NCBI GenBank assembly: GCA_002255925.1
Contig: NKIH01000007.1
Location: forward strand, 124,001-188,000
Direction: 5' to 3'
Source of the DNA: Burkholderiales bacterium PBB6
Lineage (GTDB): Bacteria; Pseudomonadota; Gammaproteobacteria; Burkholderiales; Burkholderiaceae_C
Length of the DNA stretch: 64,000 bases
Below, piece after piece: positions 50,481-63,519 of the stretch. Below the pieces are notes generated by a model. The model was not told the origin of the DNA. It did not search any database and saw only the letters and a list, made by a program, of their open reading frames with translations. Position 1 is the first letter of the stretch. Each line of letters opens with the position of its first letter. The position numbers and the translations under genes were made by a program.

Positions 50481-52679
50481 TCAGATCGACAGCGGATCGA
50501 CGTCGATGGCCCAGCGCACGATGCCCTTGTGCTGGCTGCGCAGCGCGGGCAGCGCGGGCGTCCACACGGCCAGCAGGCGCTGCAGCAGCGGCCGGGTCGG
50601 GCCCTCCACCAGCATCTGCCGCCGCTCGAAGCCGGCCACCTTGGCCACGTGCGGTGGCACAGGCGCATAGAACATCACGTCGGTCAGTTGCTCGGCCGGC
50701 AGCAGGCTGCGGGCCAGGTCGCGCGCGGCCTTGAGGAAGTCCTCGGCAACCGCCGCCTCGCGCGCCTCGCAGCGCAGCAGCGCCAGGTGGCTGAACGGCG
50801 GCAGGCCGGCCATGTCGCGCTCGGTGAGCTGGCTGGCGGCAAAGGCGTCGAAGTCGTGCTTGCGCAGGGCGGCGAACAGCGGGTGTTCAGGCACCGAGGT
50901 CTGCACCCACATTTCGCTGCGGGCCGCGGCTTCGGCGTCGCGGCCGGCGCGGCCACCGGCCTGCATCAGCGTGGCGAACAGGCGCTCCGGCGCACGGAAA
51001 TCGGCGGTGAACAAGGCGCTGTCGGGGTTGACGGCGGCCACCAGCGTGACGCGGCGGAAATCATGGCCCTTGGTGACCATCTGCGTGCCGATGAGCACAT
51101 CCACATCGCCGGCATGCACGGCAGCGAGTTGCTGCTCCAGCGTGCCCTTGAGGCGGGTGGTGTCGGCGTCGATGCGCGCCACCCGCGCGCCGGGCAGGGC
51201 CTCGGCCATCTGCTCTTCGAGACGCTCGGTGCCGCGGCCCATCGGCTGGATGTCCTGGTTGCCGCAGTCCGGGCAGGCGCGGGGCACGCGCTCGGTGAAG
51301 CCGCAGTGGTGGCAGCGCAGCGTGCGGTCGAGCTTGTGGAACACGCGCCAGGCGCTGCAATGCGGGCAGCCGCTTTTCCAGTCGCAGGCGGTGCAGTGCA
51401 GCACCGGCGCAAAGCCGCGGCGGTTGAGGAACAGCAGGCTCTGCTCGCCGCGCTCGATGCGCTCTTTCACGGCGGCCAGCAGCGGCGGCGCCAGCGCGGG
51501 CGGCTCTTGCCCGCGGGGCGGCCGGGGCTGGGTTTTCATGTCGATGATGCGCACCGCGGGCAACACGCCCTGCCCCACGCGCTGCGCCATGGTCAGCAGC
51601 CGGTAGCGGCCGGTCTGCGCGTGCTGCCAGCTTTCAAGCGAGGGCGTGGCGGAGCCGAGCACCACCGGGGCGCGCTCCAGCCGGCCGCGGTACACGGCCA
51701 GATCACGCGCGGAATAGCGCGCGCCGTCCTGCTGCTTGTAGCTGGGGTCGTGCTCTTCGTCGACGACGATCAGCCCCAGCCGCGGCAGCGGGCAGAAGAT
51801 GGCCAGCCGCGTGCCCAGCACCAGATCGGCATGGCCCAGGTGCGCCGCCAGCCAGTTCTGCAGGCGCTGCGCCGCCGTGAGGCCGCTGTGCAGCGACACC
51901 AGCTTGCGGCCCGGGAAACGCTCGGCGAAGCGTTGCTCCAGCTGGGGCGTCAGGTTGATTTCGGGCACCAGCACCAGCGCCTGGCGCCCGATGCTCAGCG
52001 CATGCTCTGCCGCGCGCAGGTAGACCTCGGTCTTGCCGCTGCCAGTCACGCCATGCAGCAGGTGGCAGGCGGGTTGTGCGGCGTTGAAATCGGCCGTCAG
52101 GCTGGTCAGCACGGTGTCTTGCTCGGGCGTGAGCGGCGGGCGCTGCGGGGCCTCGGCGGCTGTGGGGGGCGCGTCGTGTGGCTCGGTGGCCGGCTCAGTC
52201 GGCAGCGCCGTTTCGATTTCGGCAGCCTGTGCCACGTCAGCCGCAGCCGATTTGCGTTTGCGCTTCGGCGCAGGCGGCGGCAGCAGGCCCAGGGCCTTGT
52301 CGAGCTTGCGCAGGCGCTTGAGCAGCCCGGCGTCATCCAGCTTGCGCAATTCCGGCGGCAACACCGACAACGCGACCTCTCCCAGCGCACGCTGGTAATA
52401 GCGCGCGGTGAAGCTGACCAGGGCACACCAGGCAGGCGGCAGGGGCGGCAGGCTGCCCAGCGCCTCGATCACGGCCTTGAGCACGACCGGTGAGCCGTCA
52501 GCGGCGCTGGCCGCAGGCGCGTCATCGTCCGCCTGCCAGACCACGCCCAGGGTTTCGCGCTTGCCCAGCGGCACGCGCACCAGCGTGCCCGGCGCCCAGG
52601 CGTCGGCGGCCTCGTAATCAAGCACGTCGCCCAGGCCGGCGTGCTGGGGGGTATCGACCGCAACGGCCAGTCGGTACAT
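50481..52679 (-). CDS. priA: Primosomal replication protein PriA
   Basis: This 732-residue SF2 helicase restarts stalled forks. It has an N-terminal DNA-binding domain (YRLAVAVDTPQHAGLGDVLDY), Walker A GVTGSGKTEVYLRAAE, DEEHDPSYKQQDGARYSARDLAVYR, and the two zinc-binding cysteine groups within CTACDWKSGCPHCSAW and CHHCGFTERVPRACPDCG. The C-terminal helicase motifs are IGTQMVTKGHDFRRV and QAGGRAGR. A Lys/Arg-rich linker (PKRKRKS) is present after about 165. ATG 52679 matches family starts; two perfect DnaA boxes lie 20 and 110 bp upstream. Confidence 0.96.
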   Translation of the reverse strand: MYRLAVAVDTPQHAGLGDVLDYEAADAWAPGTLVRVPLGKRETLGVVWQADDDAPAASAADGSPVVLKAVIEALGSLPPLPPAWCALVSFTARYYQRALGEVALSVLPPELRKLDDAGLLKRLRKLDKALGLLPPPAPKRKRKSAAADVAQAAEIETALPTEPATEPHDAPPTAAEAPQRPPLTPEQDTVLTSLTADFNAAQPACHLLHGVTGSGKTEVYLRAAEHALSIGRQALVLVPEINLTPQLEQRFAERFPGRKLVSLHSGLTAAQRLQNWLAAHLGHADLVLGTRLAIFCPLPRLGLIVVDEEHDPSYKQQDGARYSARDLAVYRGRLERAPVVLGSATPSLESWQHAQTGRYRLLTMAQRVGQGVLPAVRIIDMKTQPRPPRGQEPPALAPPLLAAVKERIERGEQSLLFLNRRGFAPVLHCTACDWKSGCPHCSAWRVFHKLDRTLRCHHCGFTERVPRACPDCGNQDIQPMGRGTERLEEQMAEALPGARVARIDADTTRLKGTLEQQLAAVHAGDVDVLIGTQMVTKGHDFRRVTLVAAVNPDSALFTADFRAPERLFATLMQAGGRAGRDAEAAARSEMWVQTSVPEHPLFAALRKHDFDAFAASQLTERDMAGLPPFSHLALLRCEAREAAVAEDFLKAARDLARSLLPAEQLTDVMFYAPVPPHVAKVAGFERRQMLVEGPTRPLLQRLLAVWTPALPALRSQHKGIVRWAIDVDPLSI

Positions 52680-52698
52680 CAGGGTTGTCCCGCCAGCG

Positions 52699-52707
52699 TG
52701 TGGATAA
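52699..52707 (-). promoter_or_regulatory. Perfect DnaA box (TTATCCACA) upstream of priA
   Basis: Reads TGTGGATAA on the plus strand, the complement of the consensus DnaA box. It lies 20 bp before the priA start codon, in a position to affect priA initiation. Confidence 0.7.
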
Positions 52708-52788
52708 GCGCCCGAAAGCTCGATGTTTTCTGAAGGAAAGCGTTTAAGTCCATGATTGGAAAGCACTTTTGCGCTTACCCACCGAGGC

Positions 52789-52797
52789 TGTGGATAA
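52789..52797 (-). promoter_or_regulatory. Second perfect DnaA box upstream of priA
   Basis: TGTGGATAA again, 90 bp from the first box and in the same orientation. Flanking sequence GCTGTGGATAACTTTGTGG includes a weak third copy (TGTGGGAAA). Confidence 0.7.
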
Positions 52798-53065
52798 CTT
52801 TGTGGGAAAGCTGAACAAAGATGCGCTAACTGCTTGATCCATCAGGCTTCAGTTCGATCTGCACACTTTTGTCGCAGTGGAAAAAATATCAATCCAATCA
52901 ACAACTTATCACGCGTTGCCGAGCGATGCGGGTTTGAGCCTATCCGCGTCGCGCCGTGAATGCTCGCTCGGCCCTTTTTGGGGATAAGTCAAGCCCTGAG
53001 CGCTCACTCACAGGATAAATACCGACCTCATCCCTTCGGTGGATGACAAGCGGCACCCCAGTTGT

Positions 53066-54157
53066 TCACACGGGCTGACGCAGCTTCCGAGAATGGGTAT
53101 GCACCGCCTCGACCAGCGCCGTGACATGCTCCGGCGGCGTGAACTGGCTGATGCCGTGGCCCAGATTGAAGATGTGGCCGTCCCAGCCGCCATCGGCGCG
53201 TTGCGGGCGGCCAAAGCTGTCGAGCACCTTGATGGCTTCGCGCTGCACGGCTTCCGGCGGGGCGAACAGCACGTTGGGGTCGAGGTTGCCTTGCAGCGCC
53301 ACACGGTCACCCACCGAAGCGCGGGCGCGGGCCAGGTTCACGGTCCAGTCGAGGCCCACCACATCGGCGCCCAGATCAGCAATTTCGGACAGCCACAGGC
53401 CGCCGCCCTTGGTGAAACAGATCACCGGCACGGGTTGGCCGTCCTTGGTGCGGTTCAGTTGCTGCACCACGCGGCGGGTGTAGGCCAGCGAGAATTCCTG
53501 GAACGCGCCGTCGGCCAGCACCCCGCCCCAGCTGTCGAAGATCATCACGGCTTGCGCGCCGGCATCGATCTGCGTGTTCAGGTAGGTGGCGACCGAATCG
53601 GCGTTCACGCTCAGGATGCGGTGCATCAGGTCCGGGCGGCTGTAGAGCATCGACTTGACCTGGCGGTAGTCGTCCGAGCCGGCGCCTTCCACCATGTAGC
53701 AGGCGAGCGTCCACGGGCTGCCCGAGAAGCCGATCAACGGCACCCGGCCGTTCAGGGCCTTGCGGATGGAGATGACGGCGTCGAAGACATAACGCAGCTT
53801 GTCCATGTCGGGCACGGCCAGCGCGTTCACCGCGGCTTCGTCGCGCACCGGCGTGGCGAAACGCGGGCCTTCGCCCTGCTGGAACGACAGGCCCAGGCCC
53901 ATGGCGTCGGGCACGGTGAGGATGTCGGAGAACAGGATGGCGGCGTCCAGCGGATAGCGCTCCAGCGGCTGCAGCGTCACCTCGGTGGCATAGTCGGTGT
54001 TCGTGGCCAGCCCCATGAAGCTGCCAGCCTTGGCCCGGGTGTCACGGTACTCCGGCAGGTAGCGGCCGGCCTGGCGCATCAGCCAGACGGGCGTGTGGGT
54101 GGTGGGCTGGCGCAGGCAAGCGCGCAGGAAGGTATCGTTGACGAGCGGTGCGAACAT
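53066..54157 (-). CDS. hemE: Uroporphyrinogen decarboxylase
   Basis: This 363-residue enzyme converts uroporphyrinogen III to coproporphyrinogen III by four decarboxylations in haem synthesis. The conserved N-terminal [17 protein letters not shown] carries the substrate-binding Arg pair. [17 protein letters not shown] (catalytic Asp) and [16 protein letters not shown] follow. It ends [16 protein letters not shown] with the conserved His. ATG 54157 begins [13 protein letters not shown], the family start. It lies between priA and the divergent lemA cluster, a recurrent order in Burkholderiales. Confidence 0.97.
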   Translation of the reverse strand: MFAPLVNDTFLRACLRQPTTHTPVWLMRQAGRYLPEYRDTRAKAGSFMGLATNTDYATEVTLQPLERYPLDAAILFSDILTVPDAMGLGLSFQQGEGPRFATPVRDEAAVNALAVPDMDKLRYVFDAVISIRKALNGRVPLIGFSGSPWTLACYMVEGAGSDDYRQVKSMLYSRPDLMHRILSVNADSVATYLNTQIDAGAQAVMIFDSWGGVLADGAFQEFSLAYTRRVVQQLNRTKDGQPVPVICFTKGGGLWLSEIADLGADVVGLDWTVNLARARASVGDRVALQGNLDPNVLFAPPEAVQREAIKVLDSFGRPQRADGGWDGHIFNLGHGISQFTPPEHVTALVEAVHTHSRKLRQPV

Positions 54158-54263
54158 CCGGCGATTATCCCCGCCAGCGTGAAAGCCACTTTGACGCAGC
54201 TTGAACTTCGGGCTCCTCGCCCGCATCTTGAAGAGGTGTCAGCGCCAGCGCTGTGCCTACTCC

Positions 54264-54282
54264 GGCCCCTCGGGGCCCTTTT
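54264..54282 (+). terminator. Terminator-like hairpin in the lemA leader
   Basis: GGCCCC/GGGGCC (closing as five pairs over a CTCG loop) is followed by CTTTT, 19 nt upstream of the lemA start and just before its AGGAG. It may be an attenuator or a terminator for a leader RNA; hemE is on the other strand, so it does not end a known gene. Confidence 0.4.
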
Positions 54283-54301
54283 CCAGCAGGAGATTGTCTT
54301 C

Positions 54302-54961
54302 ATGCGTTCCCCCCGAACTTCGCGCGCCCTGCGCACCGTGACCCTGGCCGCCGTCGTGGCTGGCTCGCTGTCTCTCGGCGGCTGCGGCTACAACGAGTTC
54401 CAGCATCTGGACGAACAGACCAAGTCCGGCTGGTCGGAGGTGCTGAACCAGTACCAGCGACGCGCGGACCTGATCCCGAACATCGTGGCCACGGTGAAGG
54501 GTGAAGCCAATTTCGAGCAGGAGACCCTGACCAAGGTGGTGGAGGCCCGTTCGCGCGCCACCGCCATCCAGGCCACGCCCGAGTTGGTGAACGACCCGGC
54601 TGCCTTCCAGAAATTCCAGGCAGCCCAGGGTGAGCTGACCAGCGCACTCAGCCGCTTGCTGGTGGTCAGCGAGAACTATCCCAACCTGAAGGCCAACCAG
54701 GGCTTCCAGGATTTGCGCGTGCAGCTCGAAGGCACCGAGAACCGCATCACGGTGGCCCGCAACAAGTACATCCAGTCGGTGCAGGCCTACAACGTGCTGG
54801 CCCGCAGCTTCCCGACCAACCTGACGGCCAAGATCTTCAGCTACGAGGTGAAGCCAGGCTTCACGGTGGAGAACGAAAAGGCGATTTCGGCACCGCCGAC
54901 GATCAGCTTTGACAAGGCGCCTGCAACGCCCACCCCTGCCGCTCCGTCTGCGTCCAAGTAA
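54302..54961 (+). CDS. lemA: LemA family lipoprotein
   Basis: This 219-residue protein has a lipoprotein signal peptide (lipobox SLGGC, about 21-25) and the LemA body: YNEFQHLDEQTKSGWSEVLNQYQRRADLIPNIVATVKGEANFEQETLTKVVEARSRA and the C-terminal ENRITVARNKYIQSVQAYNVLARSFP. LemA is a helical-bundle membrane-anchored protein of unclear molecular role. AGGAG lies 9 nt before ATG 54302. It is first of three co-oriented genes with two TPM-domain proteins. Confidence 0.95.
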   Translation: MRSPRTSRALRTVTLAAVVAGSLSLGGCGYNEFQHLDEQTKSGWSEVLNQYQRRADLIPNIVATVKGEANFEQETLTKVVEARSRATAIQATPELVNDPAAFQKFQAAQGELTSALSRLLVVSENYPNLKANQGFQDLRVQLEGTENRITVARNKYIQSVQAYNVLARSFPTNLTAKIFSYEVKPGFTVENEKAISAPPTISFDKAPATPTPAAPSASK

Positions 54962-54973
54962 GGTGCGGCCACC

Positions 54974-55957
54974 ATGCGGGCCACACTGACCGCCCACGCA
55001 GCCTGGCGTCACGCCTTGGCTGCCTGGTTGATGCTGCCCCTGCTGGCTGCCATGGCCCTGCTGTGCAGTGCCCTGCCAGCGACGGCCCAGGAAGGCCTGG
55101 TGGCGGTGCCGCCGCTGAATGCGCGGGTGACCGACCTCAGTGCCACGCTCAGCCCGGTGCAACTGAAGGCGCTGGAGGCCAAGCTCGCCGGCGTTGAGTC
55201 AGAAATCGGCTCACAGGTCGTGGTGCTGATGGTGCCGAGCACCCAGCCCGAGGACATCACCAGCTACGCCTACCGGGTCGCCGACCAGTGGAAGATCGGC
55301 CGCAAAGCGGAGGGCGACGGGCTGCTGATCGTCGTGGCCAAGGACGACCGCAAGGTGCGCATCGAGGTGGCCAAGGCGCTGGAGGGCGCCGTGCCCGATC
55401 TGGCGGCCAGCCAGGTGATTGAGCGGGCCATCAAGCCGGCCTTCCGACAAGGCGACTACGCCGGCGGCCTGAACCAGGCCGTCGACCAGTTGGCCAAGCG
55501 CCTTCGGGGCGAAGGCCTGCCGGTGCCGGCAGCCACACCGAACAGCGCCAAGCAGGGCTACAGCGACCCGGGCTGGGAGCAGTACGCCATGTTCCTGCTG
55601 ATTGGCGTGCCGGTGATCGGCGCGGTGTTGACCGGCATCATGGGCCGCGTGCTGGGCTCCCTGGGCACCGGCGGTGCGGCAGGTGCCATCGCCGGGGTTG
55701 TGACGGGCAGCACGCTGGTCGGCGTGGGGGCCGGGGTGTTTGCACTCATTCTGGTGGGCGTGCTGGGCATCGGCGCCAGCCGGCGCAGCAGCGGCAGCCG
55801 AGGTTTCAGCTCGCGCGGCTCGCACCTCGGTGGTGGGCCGGTCATCTGGGGTGGTGGTGGCGGCGGCGGCGGCTGGGGTGGCGGCGGCGGGGGCGGTGGT
55901 TTTTCGTCAGGCGGCGGTGGCGACTTTGGCGGCGGCGGCGCCTCGGGAGACTGGTAA
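54974..55957 (+). CDS. TPM-domain membrane protein with Gly-rich tail (YgcG-like)
   Basis: This 327-residue protein has a signal peptide (to about residue 38), a TPM domain of about 125 residues (VTDLSATLSPVQLKALEAKLAGVESEIGSQVVVLMVPST, then GDGLLIVVAKDDRKVRIEVAKALEGAVPD), a hydrophobic region with two or three membrane segments (about 195-265), and a very Gly-rich tail ending with Ser/Gly repeats. This is the YgcG layout. Proposed functions range from membrane-protein quality control to phosphatase activity. It begins 12 nt after lemA and overlaps the next gene by 1 nt (TAATG). Confidence 0.93.
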   Translation: MRATLTAHAAWRHALAAWLMLPLLAAMALLCSALPATAQEGLVAVPPLNARVTDLSATLSPVQLKALEAKLAGVESEIGSQVVVLMVPSTQPEDITSYAYRVADQWKIGRKAEGDGLLIVVAKDDRKVRIEVAKALEGAVPDLAASQVIERAIKPAFRQGDYAGGLNQAVDQLAKRLRGEGLPVPAATPNSAKQGYSDPGWEQYAMFLLIGVPVIGAVLTGIMGRVLGSLGTGGAAGAIAGVVTGSTLVGVGAGVFALILVGVLGIGASRRSSGSRGFSSRGSHLGGGPVIWGGGGGGGGWGGGGGGGGFSSGGGGDFGGGGASGDW

Positions 55958-56484
55958 TGCCTCTTCAACCCGTGTCTGGCTCACGCGTGTGGCGACTGCT
56001 GCGCCACCGCTGGTGTGATGAACGCGATGTCGCCCGCGCTTTGCCTGGTGCCGCGCTCGCGCGGCTGGAAGCCGCCATTCACGCCAGTGAGCACCAACAT
56101 ACCGGCGAATTGCGCATCAGCGTCGAAGCCGGCCTGCCGCTGAGCTACCTGTGGCGGCGCGCCAGTGCGCGTGCCCGGGCCATCGCGCTGTTCGGCAAGC
56201 TGAATGTCTGGGACACCGAGCACAACAACGGCGTGCTGATCTACCTGCTGCTGGCTGAGCGCTCGATCGAGATCGTGGCAGACCGTGGCCTCGCGCGGAA
56301 GGTGCCGGCGGCGGAATGGCAAGCGATGGTGGCCCTGCTGGCGCCGGCCTGTCGAGCTGGTGATTTTGAGGGCGGCTTGCAGCAATGCGTGAGCCTGGTG
56401 GGCGACATGCTGCGGCAACACTTCCCGGCGGCAGAGGGCAGCGCACCGAGGAACGAGTTGTCGAACAGCGTGGATCTGCGCTGA
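55957..56484 (+). CDS. Small soluble TPM-domain protein
   Basis: This 175-residue protein has a TPM domain without a signal peptide: ALARLEAAIHASEHQHTGELRISVEA, NNGVLIYLLLAERSIEIVADRGLARKVPAAEW and CRAGDFEGGLQQCVSLVGDMLRQHFPA. It is the third member of the lemA-TPM-TPM set found widely in proteobacteria; a 1-nt overlap (TAATG) with the previous gene implies coupling. ATG 55957 is the only plausible start. A terminator shared with the convergent atp operon follows. Confidence 0.92.
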   Translation: MPLQPVSGSRVWRLLRHRWCDERDVARALPGAALARLEAAIHASEHQHTGELRISVEAGLPLSYLWRRASARARAIALFGKLNVWDTEHNNGVLIYLLLAERSIEIVADRGLARKVPAAEWQAMVALLAPACRAGDFEGGLQQCVSLVGDMLRQHFPAAEGSAPRNELSNSVDLR

Positions 56485-56542
56485 GCGCCGCCACCGCGAA
56501 CATCGACATCGCTCGGGCACGACCCCTGTTCAGGCAATAAAA

Positions 56543-56574
56543 AACCCGCCGAGCGCCGAGGCGCAGGGCGGGTT
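56543..56574 (-). terminator. Rho-independent terminator of the ATP synthase operon
   Basis: On the minus strand AACCCGCC/GGCGGGTT (8 bp, with inner pairing of GCGCC and GGCGC) is followed by TTTTTTATT, a strong U tract. It lies 44 nt after the atpC stop and also lies downstream of the convergent TPM gene. Confidence 0.93.
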
Positions 56575-56618
56575 GGTCTGCATCGAAGTGGCCCGTCGAC
56601 CACCCCGAAACAACTGGT

Positions 56619-57035
56619 TCAGCGGCGCTGGCGCAGCTTCTGGATGGCGGCCAGCTGGGCGGCCATCGTGGCGAATTCGCCTTGAGCGGCCGCGAAGTCG
56701 ATGTCGCTCTTGGCGTTCTTCATCGCTTCCGCAGCCCGTGCCTTGGCTTCCGAAGCCTTGGCTTCGTCCAGGTCACGACCGCGAATGGCGGTGTCGGCCA
56801 GCACGGTCACCGTACCCGGTTGCACTTCCAGAATGCCGCCGGCGACGAAGACAAACTCTTCCTCACCGTCAGCACGCTCGATGCGCACCGCGCCCGGCTT
56901 GATGCGGGTGATCAGCGGCGTGTGCTTGGGCAGGATGCCCAGTTCGCCGTTTTCGCCCGGCAGCGCGACGAATTTCGCCTCGCCCGAAAAGATGGACTCT
57001 TCGGCGGAGACAACGTCAACGTGGATGGTTGCCAT
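56619..57035 (-). CDS. atpC: ATP synthase F1 epsilon subunit
   Basis: This 138-residue subunit has [42 protein letters not shown], the N-terminal beta-sandwich of epsilon. A C-terminal helical hairpin ([17 protein letters not shown]...[13 protein letters not shown]) follows; this can insert in F1 and inhibit ATP hydrolysis. It is the last gene of the operon, 77 nt after atpD, and is followed by the operon terminator. Confidence 0.97.
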   Translation of the reverse strand: MATIHVDVVSAEESIFSGEAKFVALPGENGELGILPKHTPLITRIKPGAVRIERADGEEEFVFVAGGILEVQPGTVTVLADTAIRGRDLDEAKASEAKARAAEAMKNAKSDIDFAAAQGEFATMAAQLAAIQKLRQRR

Positions 57036-57112
57036 GCTCGGTCTTTCCAGTGGAGTTGAAGAAGATTCAAAAGTTCAGTCAGGGGCGGGGTGATAACTCA
57101 CCCCGGCACGCC

Positions 57113-58582
<1,470 letters not shown>

Positions 58583-59467
58583 TCAACCACTGATCGCGGC
58601 GGCGCCGCTGACGATCTCGGAGAGTTCCTTCGTGATCGCGGCCTGGCGGGTCTTGTTGTAGATGAGCTTGAGCTCACCGATCAGCGTACCTGCGTTGTCC
58701 GTTGCGGCCTTCATCGCCACCATGCGTGCCGATTGCTCGGACGCCATGTTCTCGGCGACTGCCTGGTAGACCAGCGCTTCGATGTAACGCGTGAGCAGCT
58801 CTTCGATGACCACGCCTGCTTCGGGCTCGTACAGGTAGTCCCAGCCGTAGGCCGACTTCTCGGCTTCAGACTGCGACAGCTTGTCGGCGGCCAAAGGCAG
58901 CAGCTGTTCCACCACAGGCTCTTGCTTCATCGTGTTGATGAACTTGGTGTAGCACAGGTACACCGCGTCCACTTCACCTGCGACGAAGGCGTCAAGCATG
59001 ACCTTGACCGGGCCGATCAGCTTGTCGATCTGCGGGGCGTCACCCAGGCCGACGGCCTGCGAAACAACCTTCGCGCCAATGCGGTTCAAGAAGCCGAAGC
59101 CCTTCGAGCCGATGGCCACAGCCTGAACCTGCTGGCCTGCGGTCTGCACGTCCTTCATCTTGTTCGTGACAGCACGCAAGACGTTGGTGTTCAGACCACC
59201 GCACAGGCCCTTGTCGGTGGTGACAACCACGAAACCAGCCACGCCCGACTTGGCGTCGGAACGCATGTAGGGCGACTGGTACTCAGGGTTGGCCTGCGAC
59301 AGGTTGGCGGTGATGTTGCGGATCTTGTCGCTGTACGGACGCGCATTGCGCATCCGCTCCTGCGCCTTGCGCATCTTGGAGGCGGCGACCATCTCCATGG
59401 CCTTGGTGATCTTCCTGGTGTTCTCCACCGATTTGATCTTGCCGCGGATTTCCTTTCCGACTGCCAT
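58583..59467 (-). CDS. atpG: ATP synthase F1 gamma subunit
   Basis: This 294-residue subunit is the F1 shaft. Its N-terminal helix [36 protein letters not shown] and C-terminal [43 protein letters not shown] form the coiled-coil that turns within alpha3beta3. The central domain has [11 protein letters not shown]. It lies between atpA and atpD, with a 79-nt spacer to atpA. Confidence 0.97.
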   Translation of the reverse strand: MAVGKEIRGKIKSVENTRKITKAMEMVAASKMRKAQERMRNARPYSDKIRNITANLSQANPEYQSPYMRSDAKSGVAGFVVVTTDKGLCGGLNTNVLRAVTNKMKDVQTAGQQVQAVAIGSKGFGFLNRIGAKVVSQAVGLGDAPQIDKLIGPVKVMLDAFVAGEVDAVYLCYTKFINTMKQEPVVEQLLPLAADKLSQSEAEKSAYGWDYLYEPEAGVVIEELLTRYIEALVYQAVAENMASEQSARMVAMKAATDNAGTLIGELKLIYNKTRQAAITKELSEIVSGAAAISG

Positions 59468-59546
59468 GACTTTTTCTCCTGGTCTGGGGGGACAGTGCTG
59501 CTTGGCCCGTGAGGGGTGTCAGTACTGTCCCTGGGGTGTCATGGAA

Positions 59547-61100
<1,554 letters not shown>

Positions 61101-61242
61101 TGCGGTACTCCCAATCTGGTCGGCGGCCCGGCACAAACCTCAACGAGGTGAACGGCGGGATGACGCAGGGACGATTCATTGCGGGGCGCCTGGGTCCCCG
61201 GTTGCGCCTGCAAGCAGGCACAAACACGGGGTCGGGCGACGT

Positions 61243-61776
61243 TCAGGCGGTGAGCGAGACCTTCATCTGTTCCAGACGAGCCTTGACCGAGGTGTCCAGC
61301 ACCTCGTCGCCCACCGTCACCCGGATGCCCCCGATCAGTTCGGGGTCCAGCGTGACGCTGGCCGACAGCTTGCAGCCGAAACGCTTTTCAAGGGCGGCCA
61401 CGATCTCGGACAGCTGGGCTGCCTCGATCGGGAACGCGCTCTCGATCAGCGCATCAGACACACCGCCTTCGGCATTGACCAGCGCACGAAACTGCGCAGC
61501 CACCTCGGGCAGCGCCGTCAAGCGACCGTTCTCGATCAGCAGGCGCACAAAATTGCGCACGCCTTCGATGAGGTCACCCTGGTGCGCAGCGGTGATGACG
61601 TCGAGGACAGCTTCCGGACGAACCTTGGGGTCGTCTGCAAACTGGCGCAGTTGCGCGTCTTGCGCAATCACGCCGAGCGCGTCGATTTGACGCGCCCAAC
61701 CCTGGACGTCCGCCTTGCGGGCGACCTGAAACAGGGCTTCCGCGTAGGGACGTGCGATGGTGGCAAGCTCAGCCAT
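61243..61776 (-). CDS. atpH: ATP synthase F1 delta subunit
   Basis: This 177-residue subunit starts [23 protein letters not shown], then has a helical domain and ends with the beta strand/hairpin [29 protein letters not shown]. It links F1 to the b-subunit stalk. It starts 2 nt after atpF stops, so the two are translationally coupled. Confidence 0.97.
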   Translation of the reverse strand: MAELATIARPYAEALFQVARKADVQGWARQIDALGVIAQDAQLRQFADDPKVRPEAVLDVITAAHQGDLIEGVRNFVRLLIENGRLTALPEVAAQFRALVNAEGGVSDALIESAFPIEAAQLSEIVAALEKRFGCKLSASVTLDPELIGGIRVTVGDEVLDTSVKARLEQMKVSLTA

Positions 61777-61778
61777 GG

Positions 61779-62249
61779 TCAGAGCTCCGTCTTCAGGCGG
61801 GTCAGCAGCTCGGCGTGAACGCCGGCGTTGACTTCGCGACGCAGGATGCTCTCGGCGCCCTTGACGGCCAGCGCGGCGACTTCTTCTCGCAGCGCTTCAC
61901 GGGCACGAACCACCTGCTGATCAGCATCGGCCTTGGCCGCTGCAACGATCTTGGCAGCTTCGTCGTTGGCCCGCACGCGGGCTTCGTCGACGATGGTTTG
62001 TGCACGCTTTTCGGCGTCAGCCAAACGCTTGGTCGATTCCTCGCGCGTTTGCGCAAGTTGCTCTTCCACACGCTTGTTGGCGGTTGCCAGGTCAGACTTG
62101 GCACGGTCAGCCGCAGCCAGGCCGTCGGCGATCTTCAGCGCGCGTTCATCCAGTGCCTTGGTGATAGGCGGCCAGACGAAGCGCATCGTGAACCAGACCA
62201 GGATCGCAAAAACGATCGCCTGGAGGATCAGAGTGGCGTTGATATTCAC
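61779..62249 (-). CDS. atpF: ATP synthase Fo b subunit
   Basis: This 156-residue protein has one N-terminal membrane segment ([25 protein letters not shown]), then a long charged coiled-coil (about 30-125) forming the peripheral stalk, and ends with LTRLKTEL, which contacts delta. It is preceded by atpE (36-nt spacer). Confidence 0.97.
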   Translation of the reverse strand: MNINATLILQAIVFAILVWFTMRFVWPPITKALDERALKIADGLAAADRAKSDLATANKRVEEQLAQTREESTKRLADAEKRAQTIVDEARVRANDEAAKIVAAAKADADQQVVRAREALREEVAALAVKGAESILRREVNAGVHAELLTRLKTEL

Positions 62250-62285
62250 GGCTCAATCCTTTCGGTCGTGAAAGGGAGGCAGCGA

Positions 62286-63495
<1,210 letters not shown>

Positions 63496-63519
63496 TGTTT
63501 GTGTCTCGTCTCTAACCGT

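Larger units (their letters stand above)
52680..53065. other. 386-bp non-coding region with DnaA boxes, relatively AT-rich
   Basis: The only gene-free stretch over 300 bp. It holds two perfect DnaA boxes and one with a single mismatch (TGGGGATAA, 52979-52987), all in the same orientation; a locally AT-rich stretch (about 52871-52910, GGAAAAAATATCAATCCAATC); a 9-bp stem with one G-T pair (52923-52931 with 52944-52952); and a 10-bp palindrome TGAGCGCTCA near 52998. No open frame of note was seen. It lies between hemE and priA, both on the minus strand, so it must also contain the priA promoter. Confidence 0.6.

Noticed and set aside
52680-53065. Chromosome replication origin
   Set aside because: DnaA boxes are present but few. 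The flanking atp operon runs toward this point, whereas such genes normally run away from the origin. No dnaA, rpmH or par genes are in view. Kept only as a DnaA-box region.
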